Shown here one piece after another: positions 18,572 to 26,974 of a stretch of DNA of 37,059 nt (the first letter of the stretch is position 1; each line of letters starts with the position of its first letter). The translations under genes were made by a program, and so were the position numbers. A model generated the notes under the pieces. The model did not search any database and was not told the origin of the DNA. It saw nothing but the letters and a program-made list of their open reading frames with translations. The DNA lies in assembly GCF_000255455.1 (NCBI RefSeq), contig NZ_JH621280.1, forward strand, positions 1 through 37,059, written 5' to 3'. The DNA is from Aquimarina agarilytica ZC1 (GTDB lineage Bacteria > Bacteroidota > Bacteroidia > Flavobacteriales > Flavobacteriaceae).

Positions 18572-18589
18572 ATTTTAAAATTTACAAGC

Positions 18590-19561
18590 ATGTTTCCATT
18601 ACAACGCAACAGAAGATTACGGACTAGCAAAGCCATTCGTTCCTTAGTTCAAGAAAACACCATTTCGGTAAATGATTTTTTAGTCCCCTTATTTGTTGTG
18701 GAAGGAAATGGAATAAAAGAGGAAATTGCCTCTATGCCAAATTATTTCCGTTATAGCCTTGATTTGCTTAGCGCAGAAGTAAAGGAATTATGGCATTTAG
18801 GATTAAAGTCTGTATTAGTTTTTGTAAAAGTACCCGATAATTTAAAAGACAATAAAGGTACCGAAGCTTTAAACCCAGAAGGCTTAATGCAACGCGCTAT
18901 AAAAACTATAAAAGATGCCGTTCCCGAAATGCTGGTTATGACCGATGTAGCCTTAGACCCTTATTCGTCATATGGTCATGATGGTATTGTTGAAAATAAT
19001 TATGTAGTCAACGACCCAACTACCGAAGTATTGGCCAACATGTCACTTTCACATGCGCAAGCTGGTGCCGATTTTGTAGCCCCAAGTGATATGATGGACG
19101 GACGCATTGAGACCATCCGTATGGCTTTGGAAGAACATAATTTTGTAAATACTGGAATCATGAGTTACAGTGCTAAATATGCTTCGGCATTTTACGGTCC
19201 ATTCCGTGATGCCTTAGATTCTGCACCAGGATTTGGAGACAAAAAAACCTATCAAATGGATGCCTCTAACAGAAAAGAAGCTATCACTGAAACGCTACTT
19301 GACATTCAAGAAGGCGCCGATATTGTGATGGTAAAACCAGGATTGTGTTATTTGGACATTGTTCGTGATTTATCTAATGAAATTGAAACTCCCATTGCAG
19401 TTTACCAAGTAAGCGGTGAATATGCCATGCTTAAAGCTGCCGCCGAAAAAGGATGGCTGGATCATGATAGTGTAATGTTAGAGCAACTTATGGCGTTTAA
19501 AAGAGCAGGCGCAAGCATTATAGCAAGTTATTTTGCTAAAGACTTCGCCAAATTGCTATAG
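18590..19561 (+). CDS. hemB: Delta-aminolevulinic acid dehydratase (porphobilinogen synthase)
   Basis: A 323-residue cytoplasmic enzyme joining two 5-aminolevulinate molecules into porphobilinogen. The start is placed at MFPLQRNRRLRTS because the family begins there and a promoter box overlaps the upstream ATG. Schiff-base lysines are Lys196 in MSYSAKYAS and Lys249 in IVMVKPG. The metal site reads DVALDPYSSYGHDG, lacking the three cysteines of zinc enzymes, so a magnesium-type enzyme is expected. It completes a local set of haem genes with hemH and hemJ, although it is a separate transcript. Confidence 0.94.
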   Translation: MFPLQRNRRLRTSKAIRSLVQENTISVNDFLVPLFVVEGNGIKEEIASMPNYFRYSLDLLSAEVKELWHLGLKSVLVFVKVPDNLKDNKGTEALNPEGLMQRAIKTIKDAVPEMLVMTDVALDPYSSYGHDGIVENNYVVNDPTTEVLANMSLSHAQAGADFVAPSDMMDGRIETIRMALEEHNFVNTGIMSYSAKYASAFYGPFRDALDSAPGFGDKKTYQMDASNRKEAITETLLDIQEGADIVMVKPGLCYLDIVRDLSNEIETPIAVYQVSGEYAMLKAAAEKGWLDHDSVMLEQLMAFKRAGASIIASYFAKDFAKLL

Positions 19562-19685
19562 TTTTTCCGATTATAACAATATAGTTGCAGATTTTATTCA
19601 TTACATTATGTGATTATTATTACTTATTTGTAATGAGATAAAATTTAGATCGACCTAGTTAAGGTAATTGATAAAATAATTAGCC

Positions 19686-20804
19686 ATGAAACTAAAATCG
19701 ATCATATACGGATTAATCACTTTGATGCTTGCCTCTTGTGTAGGGGAGGATGTTGTTTTTAGTGGTCCCGATTCTATTAACAATTTAACATTTGATCGCA
19801 GACTACTTTCTGTTGCATTTGATGAAAACCCTCAAATACTATTAAGGAACAATGGGGAAATTTTGGATTTAGAAAACGGAGCTTTTAATGTATTATTCTC
19901 TAGTAGTGACACAAGCTTTCTTCAGATAGATCAAACTGGAAAAATTACCGTAAAAGATGCTGGTATTGGCAAAACTGTAGATGTTAGCGTATCATTTGAC
20001 CCTAAAGAAGATTCAGAAATTAACATAACTGATTTACCCGCCCCAATAACTGATGATATAACTATTGGAGTTGTAACCATATCCGAAGCCGAAGCTAGAG
20101 GTATAGAAAATGTTGAAGAAATAGTAGCGAAGGGATACAAACCTGAAATCACAATCAATGAGAATTTCAAAGAAATTGACATCAACACAACAGAAGAATT
20201 AAAGCTTACAGCTATATTTCAGGGACGCAAAAAAGAAGTCTTAGAGAACACCATTTTTGATTGGAACAGCTCAAATACAGACGTACTTACTATCAACGAA
20301 AATGGAATCTTAACCCCTGTAAATACAGGAGAAACAACTATTAGTGTTTCTACTGAGTTTGAAGGAGAAACTTTTAATTTAGAAAAAAACCTAATTATTG
20401 GAGGCCAAACTACTATCGAAACTCCTGAAGTTCCTGTAGAAACTCCCCCTAGCCCAAAAGAAATTATTGCATTTGGTAATTTTGAAAGCAATAGTAGCTA
20501 TACTGTAAATGGTGAATTTGAAATATTTACTGAAAATGGAAAATCATTTATCACTTTAAGTAATGATTTTGATACCCGAAATGGAACAACTCAAGTACCT
20601 GATCTAACTATATATTTAAGTAACAGTACAACTTCAAATGGTGGTGATGCGCAACTTATTGCAGCACCAGAAACTGGTTTAGCCTCTTTTGGCGCTCAAA
20701 CTTTCGAAATTCCAGATGATATAACTATTAATAATTTTCAAAACGTACTCTTATATTGTAGAAGATTTGGAGTAAGAGTAGGATTTGGAGTAATTACTAG
20801 ATAA
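19686..20804 (+). CDS. Lipoprotein with Big2-like domains and C-terminal DM13 domain
   Basis: A 372-residue lipoprotein with lipobox LASC (Cys18) followed by VGEDV. Two Ig-like (Big2-type) units appear at about 35-105 (FSSSDTSFLQIDQTGKITVKDAG) and 160-235 (WNSSNTDVLTINENGILTPVNTGETTISV). After a Pro/Glu-rich linker (ETPEVPVETPPSPKE) comes a DM13-like domain at 265-372: AFGNFESNSSYTVNGEFEIF, PDLTIYLS, and NVLLYCRRFGVRVGFG with the single conserved Cys358. DM13 domains are proposed to take part in redox or electron transfer. The outer-membrane gene 20 bp downstream is probably co-transcribed. Confidence 0.75.
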   Translation: MKLKSIIYGLITLMLASCVGEDVVFSGPDSINNLTFDRRLLSVAFDENPQILLRNNGEILDLENGAFNVLFSSSDTSFLQIDQTGKITVKDAGIGKTVDVSVSFDPKEDSEINITDLPAPITDDITIGVVTISEAEARGIENVEEIVAKGYKPEITINENFKEIDINTTEELKLTAIFQGRKKEVLENTIFDWNSSNTDVLTINENGILTPVNTGETTISVSTEFEGETFNLEKNLIIGGQTTIETPEVPVETPPSPKEIIAFGNFESNSSYTVNGEFEIFTENGKSFITLSNDFDTRNGTTQVPDLTIYLSNSTTSNGGDAQLIAAPETGLASFGAQTFEIPDDITINNFQNVLLYCRRFGVRVGFGVITR

Positions 20805-20824
20805 CCAACATTTAAACAAATAAA

Positions 20825-21703
20825 ATGAAATTTAATAAAATTTTTAACTTCTTATTACTTACGTTCATTACTACATCATGTTTTGCAGGTGGTGGTTGGA
20901 CAAAAAAGAAAGGAAAATCATATATCAAAGTTGCTGGTTGGTGGGTTGAATCTAAAGATTTTTTCTCTGGTACTGGAGAAAATTCTAAAAGTACGGTTGA
21001 TAATGGTTTATTTAACATAAATATTTATGCAGAATATGGATTTACCGATAAACTTACAGCAATAGCTTACATCCCTTTCTTCACCCGATCATACCAAAAC
21101 AAAGAAATAGATCAAAATGGTGTTGTAAACCAAGCTTTGACTGGAGGTGACCTAAACTCTTTTGGTGATGCTGAAATTGGAATTAAATATTCCATTTTTC
21201 AAAAAGGGCGATTTGCTTTAGCAGGAAGTTTAATTTTAGGACTTCCTCTTGGGAATGATGGATCTGACCAAACATTAGCACTTGCAACTGGTGATGGAGA
21301 ATTCAATCAATTACTTAGAGCCGATTTAGGTATTTCGTTATATAATTCTGACACCACAAGCATTTACAGCAATGTATACCTAGGTTATAATAATCGTACC
21401 AAAGATTTTTCTGATGAATATAGAGCTGGTGCCGAATTAGGGGCTGGTTTTTTGAAAAACAAATTATGGTTAGTCGGCAAATTAGACATCATTGAATCAA
21501 CCGAAAATGGAAATAAAGGAGTTAGTGGAGGAAGTGCGAGTGTATTTGCTAACAACTCCGAAGTGGTAAATTTAACCGCAGAAACAGCTATCTATTTCAC
21601 AAAAAAAATAGGTTTAAATGCTTCTGCATCATTCCCAGTGTCTGGTCAAAATGTATATGACGCTCCTGCATACAGTGCCGGTATATTTTTAGACATTAAA
21701 TAA
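20825..21703 (+). CDS. Outer-membrane beta-barrel protein
   Basis: A 292-residue barrel with a signal peptide ending near CFAGGGW. Repeated amphipathic strands include YIKVAGWWVES, INIYAEYGFTDKLTAIAYIPFF, FGDAEIGIKYSIF and GRFALAGSLILGLPLG, the layout of metA-type or transporter-like outer-membrane barrels. It follows the DM13 lipoprotein by 20 bp and precedes a strong terminator, so the two genes probably form one unit. The cargo is unknown. Confidence 0.7.
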   Translation: MKFNKIFNFLLLTFITTSCFAGGGWTKKKGKSYIKVAGWWVESKDFFSGTGENSKSTVDNGLFNINIYAEYGFTDKLTAIAYIPFFTRSYQNKEIDQNGVVNQALTGGDLNSFGDAEIGIKYSIFQKGRFALAGSLILGLPLGNDGSDQTLALATGDGEFNQLLRADLGISLYNSDTTSIYSNVYLGYNNRTKDFSDEYRAGAELGAGFLKNKLWLVGKLDIIESTENGNKGVSGGSASVFANNSEVVNLTAETAIYFTKKIGLNASASFPVSGQNVYDAPAYSAGIFLDIK

Positions 21704-21725
21704 CATAAATTTCGCCCCGAAATAT

Positions 21726-21766
21726 AAAAAGCCTAGTTGAAAATATAGCTTCAATTAGGCTTTTTT
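21726..21766 (+). terminator. Intrinsic terminator after the DM13/barrel operon
   Basis: AAAAAGCCTAGTTGAA pairs with TTCAATTAGGCTTTTTT around an 8-nt loop, with one G-T wobble, and runs into T-rich sequence. It starts 22 bp after the barrel gene's stop codon. Confidence 0.85.
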
Positions 21767-21829
21767 ACTTTTTTAAAGCTTTCTACTCATGTAAAATACT
21801 TAAATTAGCTACCAAACTATAATAAATTC

Positions 21830-22921
21830 ATGTTTCTATTAATCCTTTACGGTACAGTTTCTATTTTATTTTCATTTCTATGTTCCATACTTGAAGCTGT
21901 ATTACTGAGTATTACCCCTAGTTTTATTTCCTTAAAGCAAAAGGAAGGAAAAAGTTACGTCACTGCTTTAGAAACCTTAAAAAAAGACGTTGACAAACCC
22001 TTAATTGCTATACTTACATTAAACACTATTGCGCACACTGTTGGTGCAATTTTGGTGGGTGTTCAAGCCGAAAAAACTTTTGGTAATGGGAATAACATGG
22101 TTATGATTGTTTCGGCAATAATGACTGCATTAATCCTAATTGTATCCGAAATTATTCCAAAAACAATTGGAGCTACCTATTGGAAAAACCTAGCTAATTT
22201 TACTACAAAAGCGCTTAATGTACTCATCTTCCCATTAAAATGGACAGGTGTATTATGGTTATTACAATTAACAACTAAACTCATCGGAAAATCGGCACAC
22301 GTAAACACTATGAGCCGCGAAGAATTTATGGCGATTACCGATGCTGCCGAAGAAGAAGGTGTGATCAAAGAAAATGAAACTACCGTGATTAGAAATCTAT
22401 TGGCCTTTAAACTTATTAAAGCCAAGGATGTCATGACTCCTTTTACCGTTGCAGTTATTGAAAACGAAGAGGTAAGCCTTCGAGAATTTCATGAGTCCCA
22501 TAAAAACTTAAAATTTTCACGTATTCCAGTCTATAAAGACAAGTCACACAATATCACTGGATTCATATTAAAAGACGATGTTTTAGAGCAACTTGTAGAC
22601 AATAAAGACCAAATAATACTAGCAGATATTAAGCGTGAAATTATGATGGTTGACGCCAATCAGCCAATACCTGTTGTATTTAACAAACTCATTAAAAACA
22701 AAGCACATATTGCTATAGTTGTGGATGAATTTGGAAATATGATTGGCTTAATTAGTATGGAAGATATTATTGAAACACTTTTAGGCCTTGAAATAATGGA
22801 CGAAAGTGACAATATCGAAGACATGCAATTACTAGCACGTAAAAACTGGGAAACACGCGCAAAACGTTTAGGCATTATTCCCGTCCTTCCCAAGGATGAA
22901 ACAAATGATGCCGTTGAATAA
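21830..22921 (+). CDS. CNNM-domain protein with CBS pair (HlyC/CorC-type)
   Basis: A 363-residue inner-membrane protein. The CNNM region (about 1-165) has four hydrophobic segments, starting LLILYGTVSILFSFLCSILEAVLLSITPSF with the conserved Ser/Glu stretch, and AILTLNTIAHTVGAILVG. Two CBS domains follow at about 197-258 (KAKDVMTPFTVAVIENEE) and 263-325 (VDEFGNMIGLISMEDIIETLLGLEI). The C-terminal CorC_HlyC transport-associated domain is absent. The family is linked to magnesium and other cation homeostasis. Its stop codon directly abuts the GTG start of the pbpC gene. Confidence 0.88.
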   Translation: MFLLILYGTVSILFSFLCSILEAVLLSITPSFISLKQKEGKSYVTALETLKKDVDKPLIAILTLNTIAHTVGAILVGVQAEKTFGNGNNMVMIVSAIMTALILIVSEIIPKTIGATYWKNLANFTTKALNVLIFPLKWTGVLWLLQLTTKLIGKSAHVNTMSREEFMAITDAAEEEGVIKENETTVIRNLLAFKLIKAKDVMTPFTVAVIENEEVSLREFHESHKNLKFSRIPVYKDKSHNITGFILKDDVLEQLVDNKDQIILADIKREIMMVDANQPIPVVFNKLIKNKAHIAIVVDEFGNMIGLISMEDIIETLLGLEIMDESDNIEDMQLLARKNWETRAKRLGIIPVLPKDETNDAVE

Positions 22922-25264
22922 GTGAAATTAAACATACCAATAGTATATTTAAAAAGGAATTACATAAAAATAATCCTCCTTTTTATGAGTATTTGGTATT
23001 TGTTTTTTAGCTTACCTAATAAACTTTTTGACACCCCAACCAGCACTGTTCTTTTTGATGCTAACCAACAATTAATTGCTGCTAAGCTTGCTAATGATGA
23101 GCAATGGCGTTTTTCGAACACCGATAGCATTCCATATAAATTTGAGCAATGCTTACTACAATTTGAGGACGCCTATTTTTATTACCATCCTGGCTTCAAC
23201 CCTATTTCCATTACCAAAGCATTAATTTCAAACCTAAAAAACAAAAAAGTAGTTCGTGGCGGTAGTACCATTACTATGCAGACCATACGCTTATCGCGAA
23301 ATAAAAAAAGCAGAACAGTTTATCAAAAACTAATAGAGCTTATTTTAGCCACCCGATTGGAACTCTCCTACTCTAAAAAAAACATTCTAAAAACATATAT
23401 TTCTCACACCCCTTACGGAGGAAATATTGTTGGTCTAAATGCAGCAGCTTGGCGTTACTACAACCGAAGTCCTCACCAACTTTCCTGGGCCGAAAGTGCT
23501 ACTCTAGCAGTACTGCCCAATGCCCCATCCTTAATTTACCCTGGAAAAAACCACGACAAACTCAAACAAAAAAGAAATCGACTATTAGACAAATTACTGG
23601 CAAAAAAAATTATTGACAGTACCTCCTGTTTTTTAGCGAAACAAGAACCTATTCCCGAACGTCCAAAACCCTTACCTCAAATTGCGCAACACCTACTAGA
23701 CAGAACGCTAAAAAAACCTTCACTTAAAGGAAAACAAATTTCTACAACACTAAAACTTAGCACTCAATCTAAAGTTTTAAAAATAGTAAACCAACATCGT
23801 AAAAAACTAAAAAGTAACCACATTTACAATAGTGCATGCTTGGTCTTAGAAATTAACACCGGAAAAGTACTTGCCTATGTAGGTAACACCCCAAAACAAA
23901 ATGAAAATCATGGTCAAAATGTGGACATCATTACTTCTGCAAGAAGTACTGGTAGCATTTTGAAACCTTTTTTATATGCCAGCTCCTTACAAGATGGACT
24001 TATTTTACCCAACACATTACTCCCCGATATCCCCACACAAATAGCAGGATACACCCCGAAAAATTACAACAAAACGCATGATGGTGCTGTACCTGCAAAG
24101 CAAGCATTAGCGCGCTCATTAAATATTCCTGCAGTGCGCTTATTAAGGGATTATAAATACCAACGTTTTCATAATCAATTACAAAAACTGGGACTTACTA
24201 GCCTAACTACTGATCCCAACAGGTATGGATTAAGTCTTATTTTGGGTGGAGCCGAAGCTACGCTATGGGAACTTTCGGGCATCTACGCTTCATTAGCCAA
24301 AGTATTAAAAACTTCAAATGAACAACTAACCGGCAAAATGCAAATGCCTTATTACACCAGTATAGCATCACCTCAAAAACGTTATGATTCCCCCTTAAAT
24401 CCTGCTTCCATTTGGTTAATGTTAAACGCCATGAAAGAAGTTGGTAGACCTTTGCAGGAAATGGGTTGGCAATATTTTAATACTGCTCAAAATATTGCAT
24501 GGAAAACCGGCACAAGTTTTGGCAATAGAGATGCTTGGTCCATAGGAATTAGTAGCAAACATGTGGTTGGCGTTTGGGTAGGCAATGCCGATGGAGAAGG
24601 AAGAGCCGAACTTACTGGAATTAATAGCGCCGCTCCAATAATGTTTGATGTATTTAATCAATTTAACACCAGCCAATGGTTTACTCCTCCTTATTATGAT
24701 CTTTATGAAGTAAACACATGCAGACAAAGTGGTTTTAAAGCAGGCATTCACTGCAAAGACACCGAACTAAGCTTATGTTCCAAAAAAGGAACACAATCAA
24801 CAAGCTGCCCATATCACAAACTTGTTCATTTATCAAAAGATAAAAATTATCAGGTAAATAGCTCCTGTGCTAGCACTACGGAAATGACACATGAATCCTG
24901 GTTTGTGCTTCCTCCAATTATGGAATGGTATTACAAAAAAAAGCACAGTAACTATAAAGCACTCCCCAAATTTAAAGCCGAATGTACATTACTATCCGAA
25001 CAAGCTATGGAAATTATTTACCCCAAACAGCTTTCAAAATTATTTATTCCTAAAGAATTAAATGGAAAATTAGGGAAAATCATTTTTAAAATTGCGCATC
25101 GCAATCCGAACACTACGCTATTTTGGCATATTGACAATGAATACATAGGACAAACGATAAATTTCCACGAGCTTGCCGTTCAACCAAAAAAAGGAAAACA
25201 TCAATTGATTTTAGTAGATACCGAAGGGAAACGTATCGAAAAATGGTTTGAAATTATTGAATAA
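22922..25264 (+). CDS. pbpC: Penicillin-binding protein 1C
   Basis: A 780-residue bifunctional peptidoglycan synthase started at a GTG that directly follows the TAA of the CNNM gene; an ATG at 22985 is an alternative. One membrane anchor lies at about 13-33. The GT51 domain has FEDAYFYYHPG (Glu82), GGSTITMQTIRL and YISHTPYGGNIVGLNAAAWRYY. The transpeptidase has SxxK at Ser345-Lys348 (STGSILKP), SLN at 399-401 and KTG at 528-530. A C-terminal beta domain (about 690-780) matches the BiPBP_C type, and a Cys-rich stretch precedes it. Expected to polymerise and perhaps cross-link cell-wall glycan in the periplasm. Confidence 0.93.
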   Translation: MKLNIPIVYLKRNYIKIILLFMSIWYLFFSLPNKLFDTPTSTVLFDANQQLIAAKLANDEQWRFSNTDSIPYKFEQCLLQFEDAYFYYHPGFNPISITKALISNLKNKKVVRGGSTITMQTIRLSRNKKSRTVYQKLIELILATRLELSYSKKNILKTYISHTPYGGNIVGLNAAAWRYYNRSPHQLSWAESATLAVLPNAPSLIYPGKNHDKLKQKRNRLLDKLLAKKIIDSTSCFLAKQEPIPERPKPLPQIAQHLLDRTLKKPSLKGKQISTTLKLSTQSKVLKIVNQHRKKLKSNHIYNSACLVLEINTGKVLAYVGNTPKQNENHGQNVDIITSARSTGSILKPFLYASSLQDGLILPNTLLPDIPTQIAGYTPKNYNKTHDGAVPAKQALARSLNIPAVRLLRDYKYQRFHNQLQKLGLTSLTTDPNRYGLSLILGGAEATLWELSGIYASLAKVLKTSNEQLTGKMQMPYYTSIASPQKRYDSPLNPASIWLMLNAMKEVGRPLQEMGWQYFNTAQNIAWKTGTSFGNRDAWSIGISSKHVVGVWVGNADGEGRAELTGINSAAPIMFDVFNQFNTSQWFTPPYYDLYEVNTCRQSGFKAGIHCKDTELSLCSKKGTQSTSCPYHKLVHLSKDKNYQVNSSCASTTEMTHESWFVLPPIMEWYYKKKHSNYKALPKFKAECTLLSEQAMEIIYPKQLSKLFIPKELNGKLGKIIFKIAHRNPNTTLFWHIDNEYIGQTINFHELAVQPKKGKHQLILVDTEGKRIEKWFEIIE

Positions 25265-25792
25265 ACTACCTTATCGCCATAAAGCTAACTTAAGTTTTTA
25301 ACTATGCTCCAATTTAGTAGTTGTATATATCTCACTATACTTTTATCATTTCCATTGTTTTTTTTAAAAAAATAATCATTTTTAACAATGAACTAACTAA
25401 AAAAAATAACAGTACATTAAAAAAACATCCCATTTAACTTATTATTCTTACTTGCAAATAGTGTTGTTCATTTATTTTTACGCTTTAAAATACTGCTATA
25501 TTAGTTTTAGGCACTATTTTTGGGTTTTATTACAAAATAATAACCTTATTTTTTCATTTATTTAAAAAATAAATCGTTATTGCACCTTTATTTATCAAAT
25601 ATAGCAAAGGGAAAATTCTCTCAAAAAATGCAAATATTTGAAAAACAGAAGATTAATTAACGAATTAATTCTATATTTAAGTAATCATATGGGATTATGT
25701 TGTGAATTATGTATTATTATTAATTCACAAATTAATGAACCTAATTAATGTATATAGAATAGTATTGACAAAATTAAGCTTAAAATTGCACT
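25265..25792. other. AT-rich intergenic region with a dyad
   Basis: About 530 bp with no gene I can support. It is extremely AT-rich with poly-A and poly-T runs. The clearest structure is a perfect 10-bp inverted repeat, TTGTGAATTA at 25700-25709 and TAATTCACAA at 25721-25730, 63 nt before the small gene at 25793. Smaller AATTAAT motifs flank it. It may hold a regulator-binding site for that gene. Confidence 0.45.
25700..25730. promoter_or_regulatory. Perfect 10-bp dyad, possible operator
   Basis: TTGTGAATTA and TAATTCACAA are exact complements separated by 11 nt. Half-site spacing of about two helical turns suits a dimeric DNA-binding protein. The gene 63 nt downstream is the likely target, but no regulator is identified. 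Confidence 0.35.
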
Positions 25793-26017
25793 ATGGATTT
25801 AATGGAAAGAGCGCTTGAGTTTGAACAAAGAAAGCAAACATTTATAACAACAAGCGACCGTATTGAAGCATCTAGAGAAGTAAAAGCCCTTATTTTGGAT
25901 CTAAACCAGATCTACAAAGAAACTAAGGAGGCGGAAATTATGGATCTGATGAAACGATTAACACTAATTAAACAGAAAATCGAAAAAAGATTAAAAGGTA
26001 GACAACCTTCTGTTTAA
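25793..26017 (+). CDS. Small helical protein of unknown function
   Basis: A 74-residue, highly charged protein predicted to be almost wholly helical (MERALEFEQRKQTF, ASREVKALILDLNQIYKETKEAEIMDLMKRLTLIKQKIEKRLKG), with heptad-like spacing of Leu, Ile and Met suggesting a coiled coil. No signal peptide or cysteine. It has a long upstream region of its own and is followed by a strong bidirectional terminator, which supports it being a real single gene. I do not recognise the family. Confidence 0.65.
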   Translation: MDLMERALEFEQRKQTFITTSDRIEASREVKALILDLNQIYKETKEAEIMDLMKRLTLIKQKIEKRLKGRQPSV

Positions 26018-26095
26018 TCTAAAATAGCCCTCGATATTTACTTTTAACTAATTCAATCCCTTTTAGTTAAAATTTAACACTTGACTATTTTAACT

Positions 26096-26132
26096 AAAAA
26101 AGCCACTTTTGATACTCAAAAGTGGCTTTTTT
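26096..26132. terminator. Bidirectional terminator between the small helical gene and sdhB
   Basis: AAAAAAGCCACTTTTGA at 26096-26112 is the perfect complement of 26116-26132 with a 3-nt loop. A and T runs flank both sides, so it can end transcripts from both convergent genes. Confidence 0.92.
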
Positions 26133-26152
26133 AATTGTTTATTATTTTACTA

Positions 26153-26899
26153 CTATCCTTTTATAGAGGCTGATAAATATTCACGATTCATACGCGCAAT
26201 ATTTTCCAGAGAAATCCCTTTGGGACATTCTATTTCGCAGGCACCAGTATTTGTACAGTTCCCAAAGCCTTCCGCATCCATTTGCGCTACCATCGCTTGC
26301 ACACGATCAGCTGCCTCAACCTGTCCTTGAGGTAACAATGCATATTGAGATACCTTAGCCGATGTAAATAACATTGCCGAAGCATTTTTACATGCCGCCA
26401 CACAGGCACCACAACCAATACATGTTGCCGCTGAAAAGGCATCGTCTGCATTATCCTTATTAATAGGAATAGCATTGGCATCAATTGTATTTCCAGAGGT
26501 ATTTACAGAAACATATCCACCCGCATGTTGTATACGATCAAAAGCACTACGATCCACCATAAGATCCTTTACCACAGGAAAAGCATTCGCTCTAAATGGC
26601 TCAATAAAAATAGTATCTCCATCATTAAACATACGCATGTGCAACTGACAAGTAGTTACACCACGATCGGGACCATGAGGCTCTCCATTAATTTGCAAAG
26701 AACACATTCCACAAATACCCTCACGACAGTCATGATCAAACACCACTGGCTCCTCACCTTTATTTATAAGTTGTTCGTTTAAAACATCCAACATTTCTAA
26801 AAAAGACATATCCTCTTCAACTCCATCTAAAGGATAATCTACTATTTGTCCTTTACTATTAGCATCCTTCTGACGCCATATTTTTAATAATAATTTCAT
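26153..26899 (-). CDS. sdhB: Succinate dehydrogenase/fumarate reductase iron-sulfur subunit
   Basis: A 248-residue electron-transfer subunit of complex II. The N-terminal ferredoxin-like domain binds [2Fe-2S] through Cys58, Cys63, Cys66 (CREGICGMC) and Cys84. The C-terminal domain holds [11 protein letters not shown] (Cys160, 163, 166, 170) and [14 protein letters not shown] (Cys215, 221, 225) for the [4Fe-4S] and [3Fe-4S] clusters. It is the third gene of sdhC-sdhA-sdhB, 75 bp after sdhA with an inverted repeat in the gap. It passes electrons from SdhA to the membrane haems of SdhC. Confidence 0.95.
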   Translation of the reverse strand: MKLLLKIWRQKDANSKGQIVDYPLDGVEEDMSFLEMLDVLNEQLINKGEEPVVFDHDCREGICGMCSLQINGEPHGPDRGVTTCQLHMRMFNDGDTIFIEPFRANAFPVVKDLMVDRSAFDRIQHAGGYVSVNTSGNTIDANAIPINKDNADDAFSAATCIGCGACVAACKNASAMLFTSAKVSQYALLPQGQVEAADRVQAMVAQMDAEGFGNCTNTGACEIECPKGISLENIARMNREYLSASIKG

Positions 26900-26913
26900 A
26901 GTTTTTAGTTTTT

Positions 26914-26969
26914 GGTTGTTAGTTGCTCGTTGTTAGTTTTCTATTGCTATAAACTAATAACTGACAACC
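26914..26969. repeat. Inverted repeat of TTAGTT-type units between sdhA and sdhB
   Basis: GGTTGTTAGTT at 26914-26924 pairs with AACTGACAACC at 26959-26969 (one wobble), and the inside carries a second GTTAGTTT facing AAACTAAT. Repeats built of such TTAGTT units are commonly seen between flavobacterial genes. It could tune the sdhA:sdhB ratio or protect the upstream transcript. Confidence 0.5.
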
Positions 26970-26974
26970 ATCAA

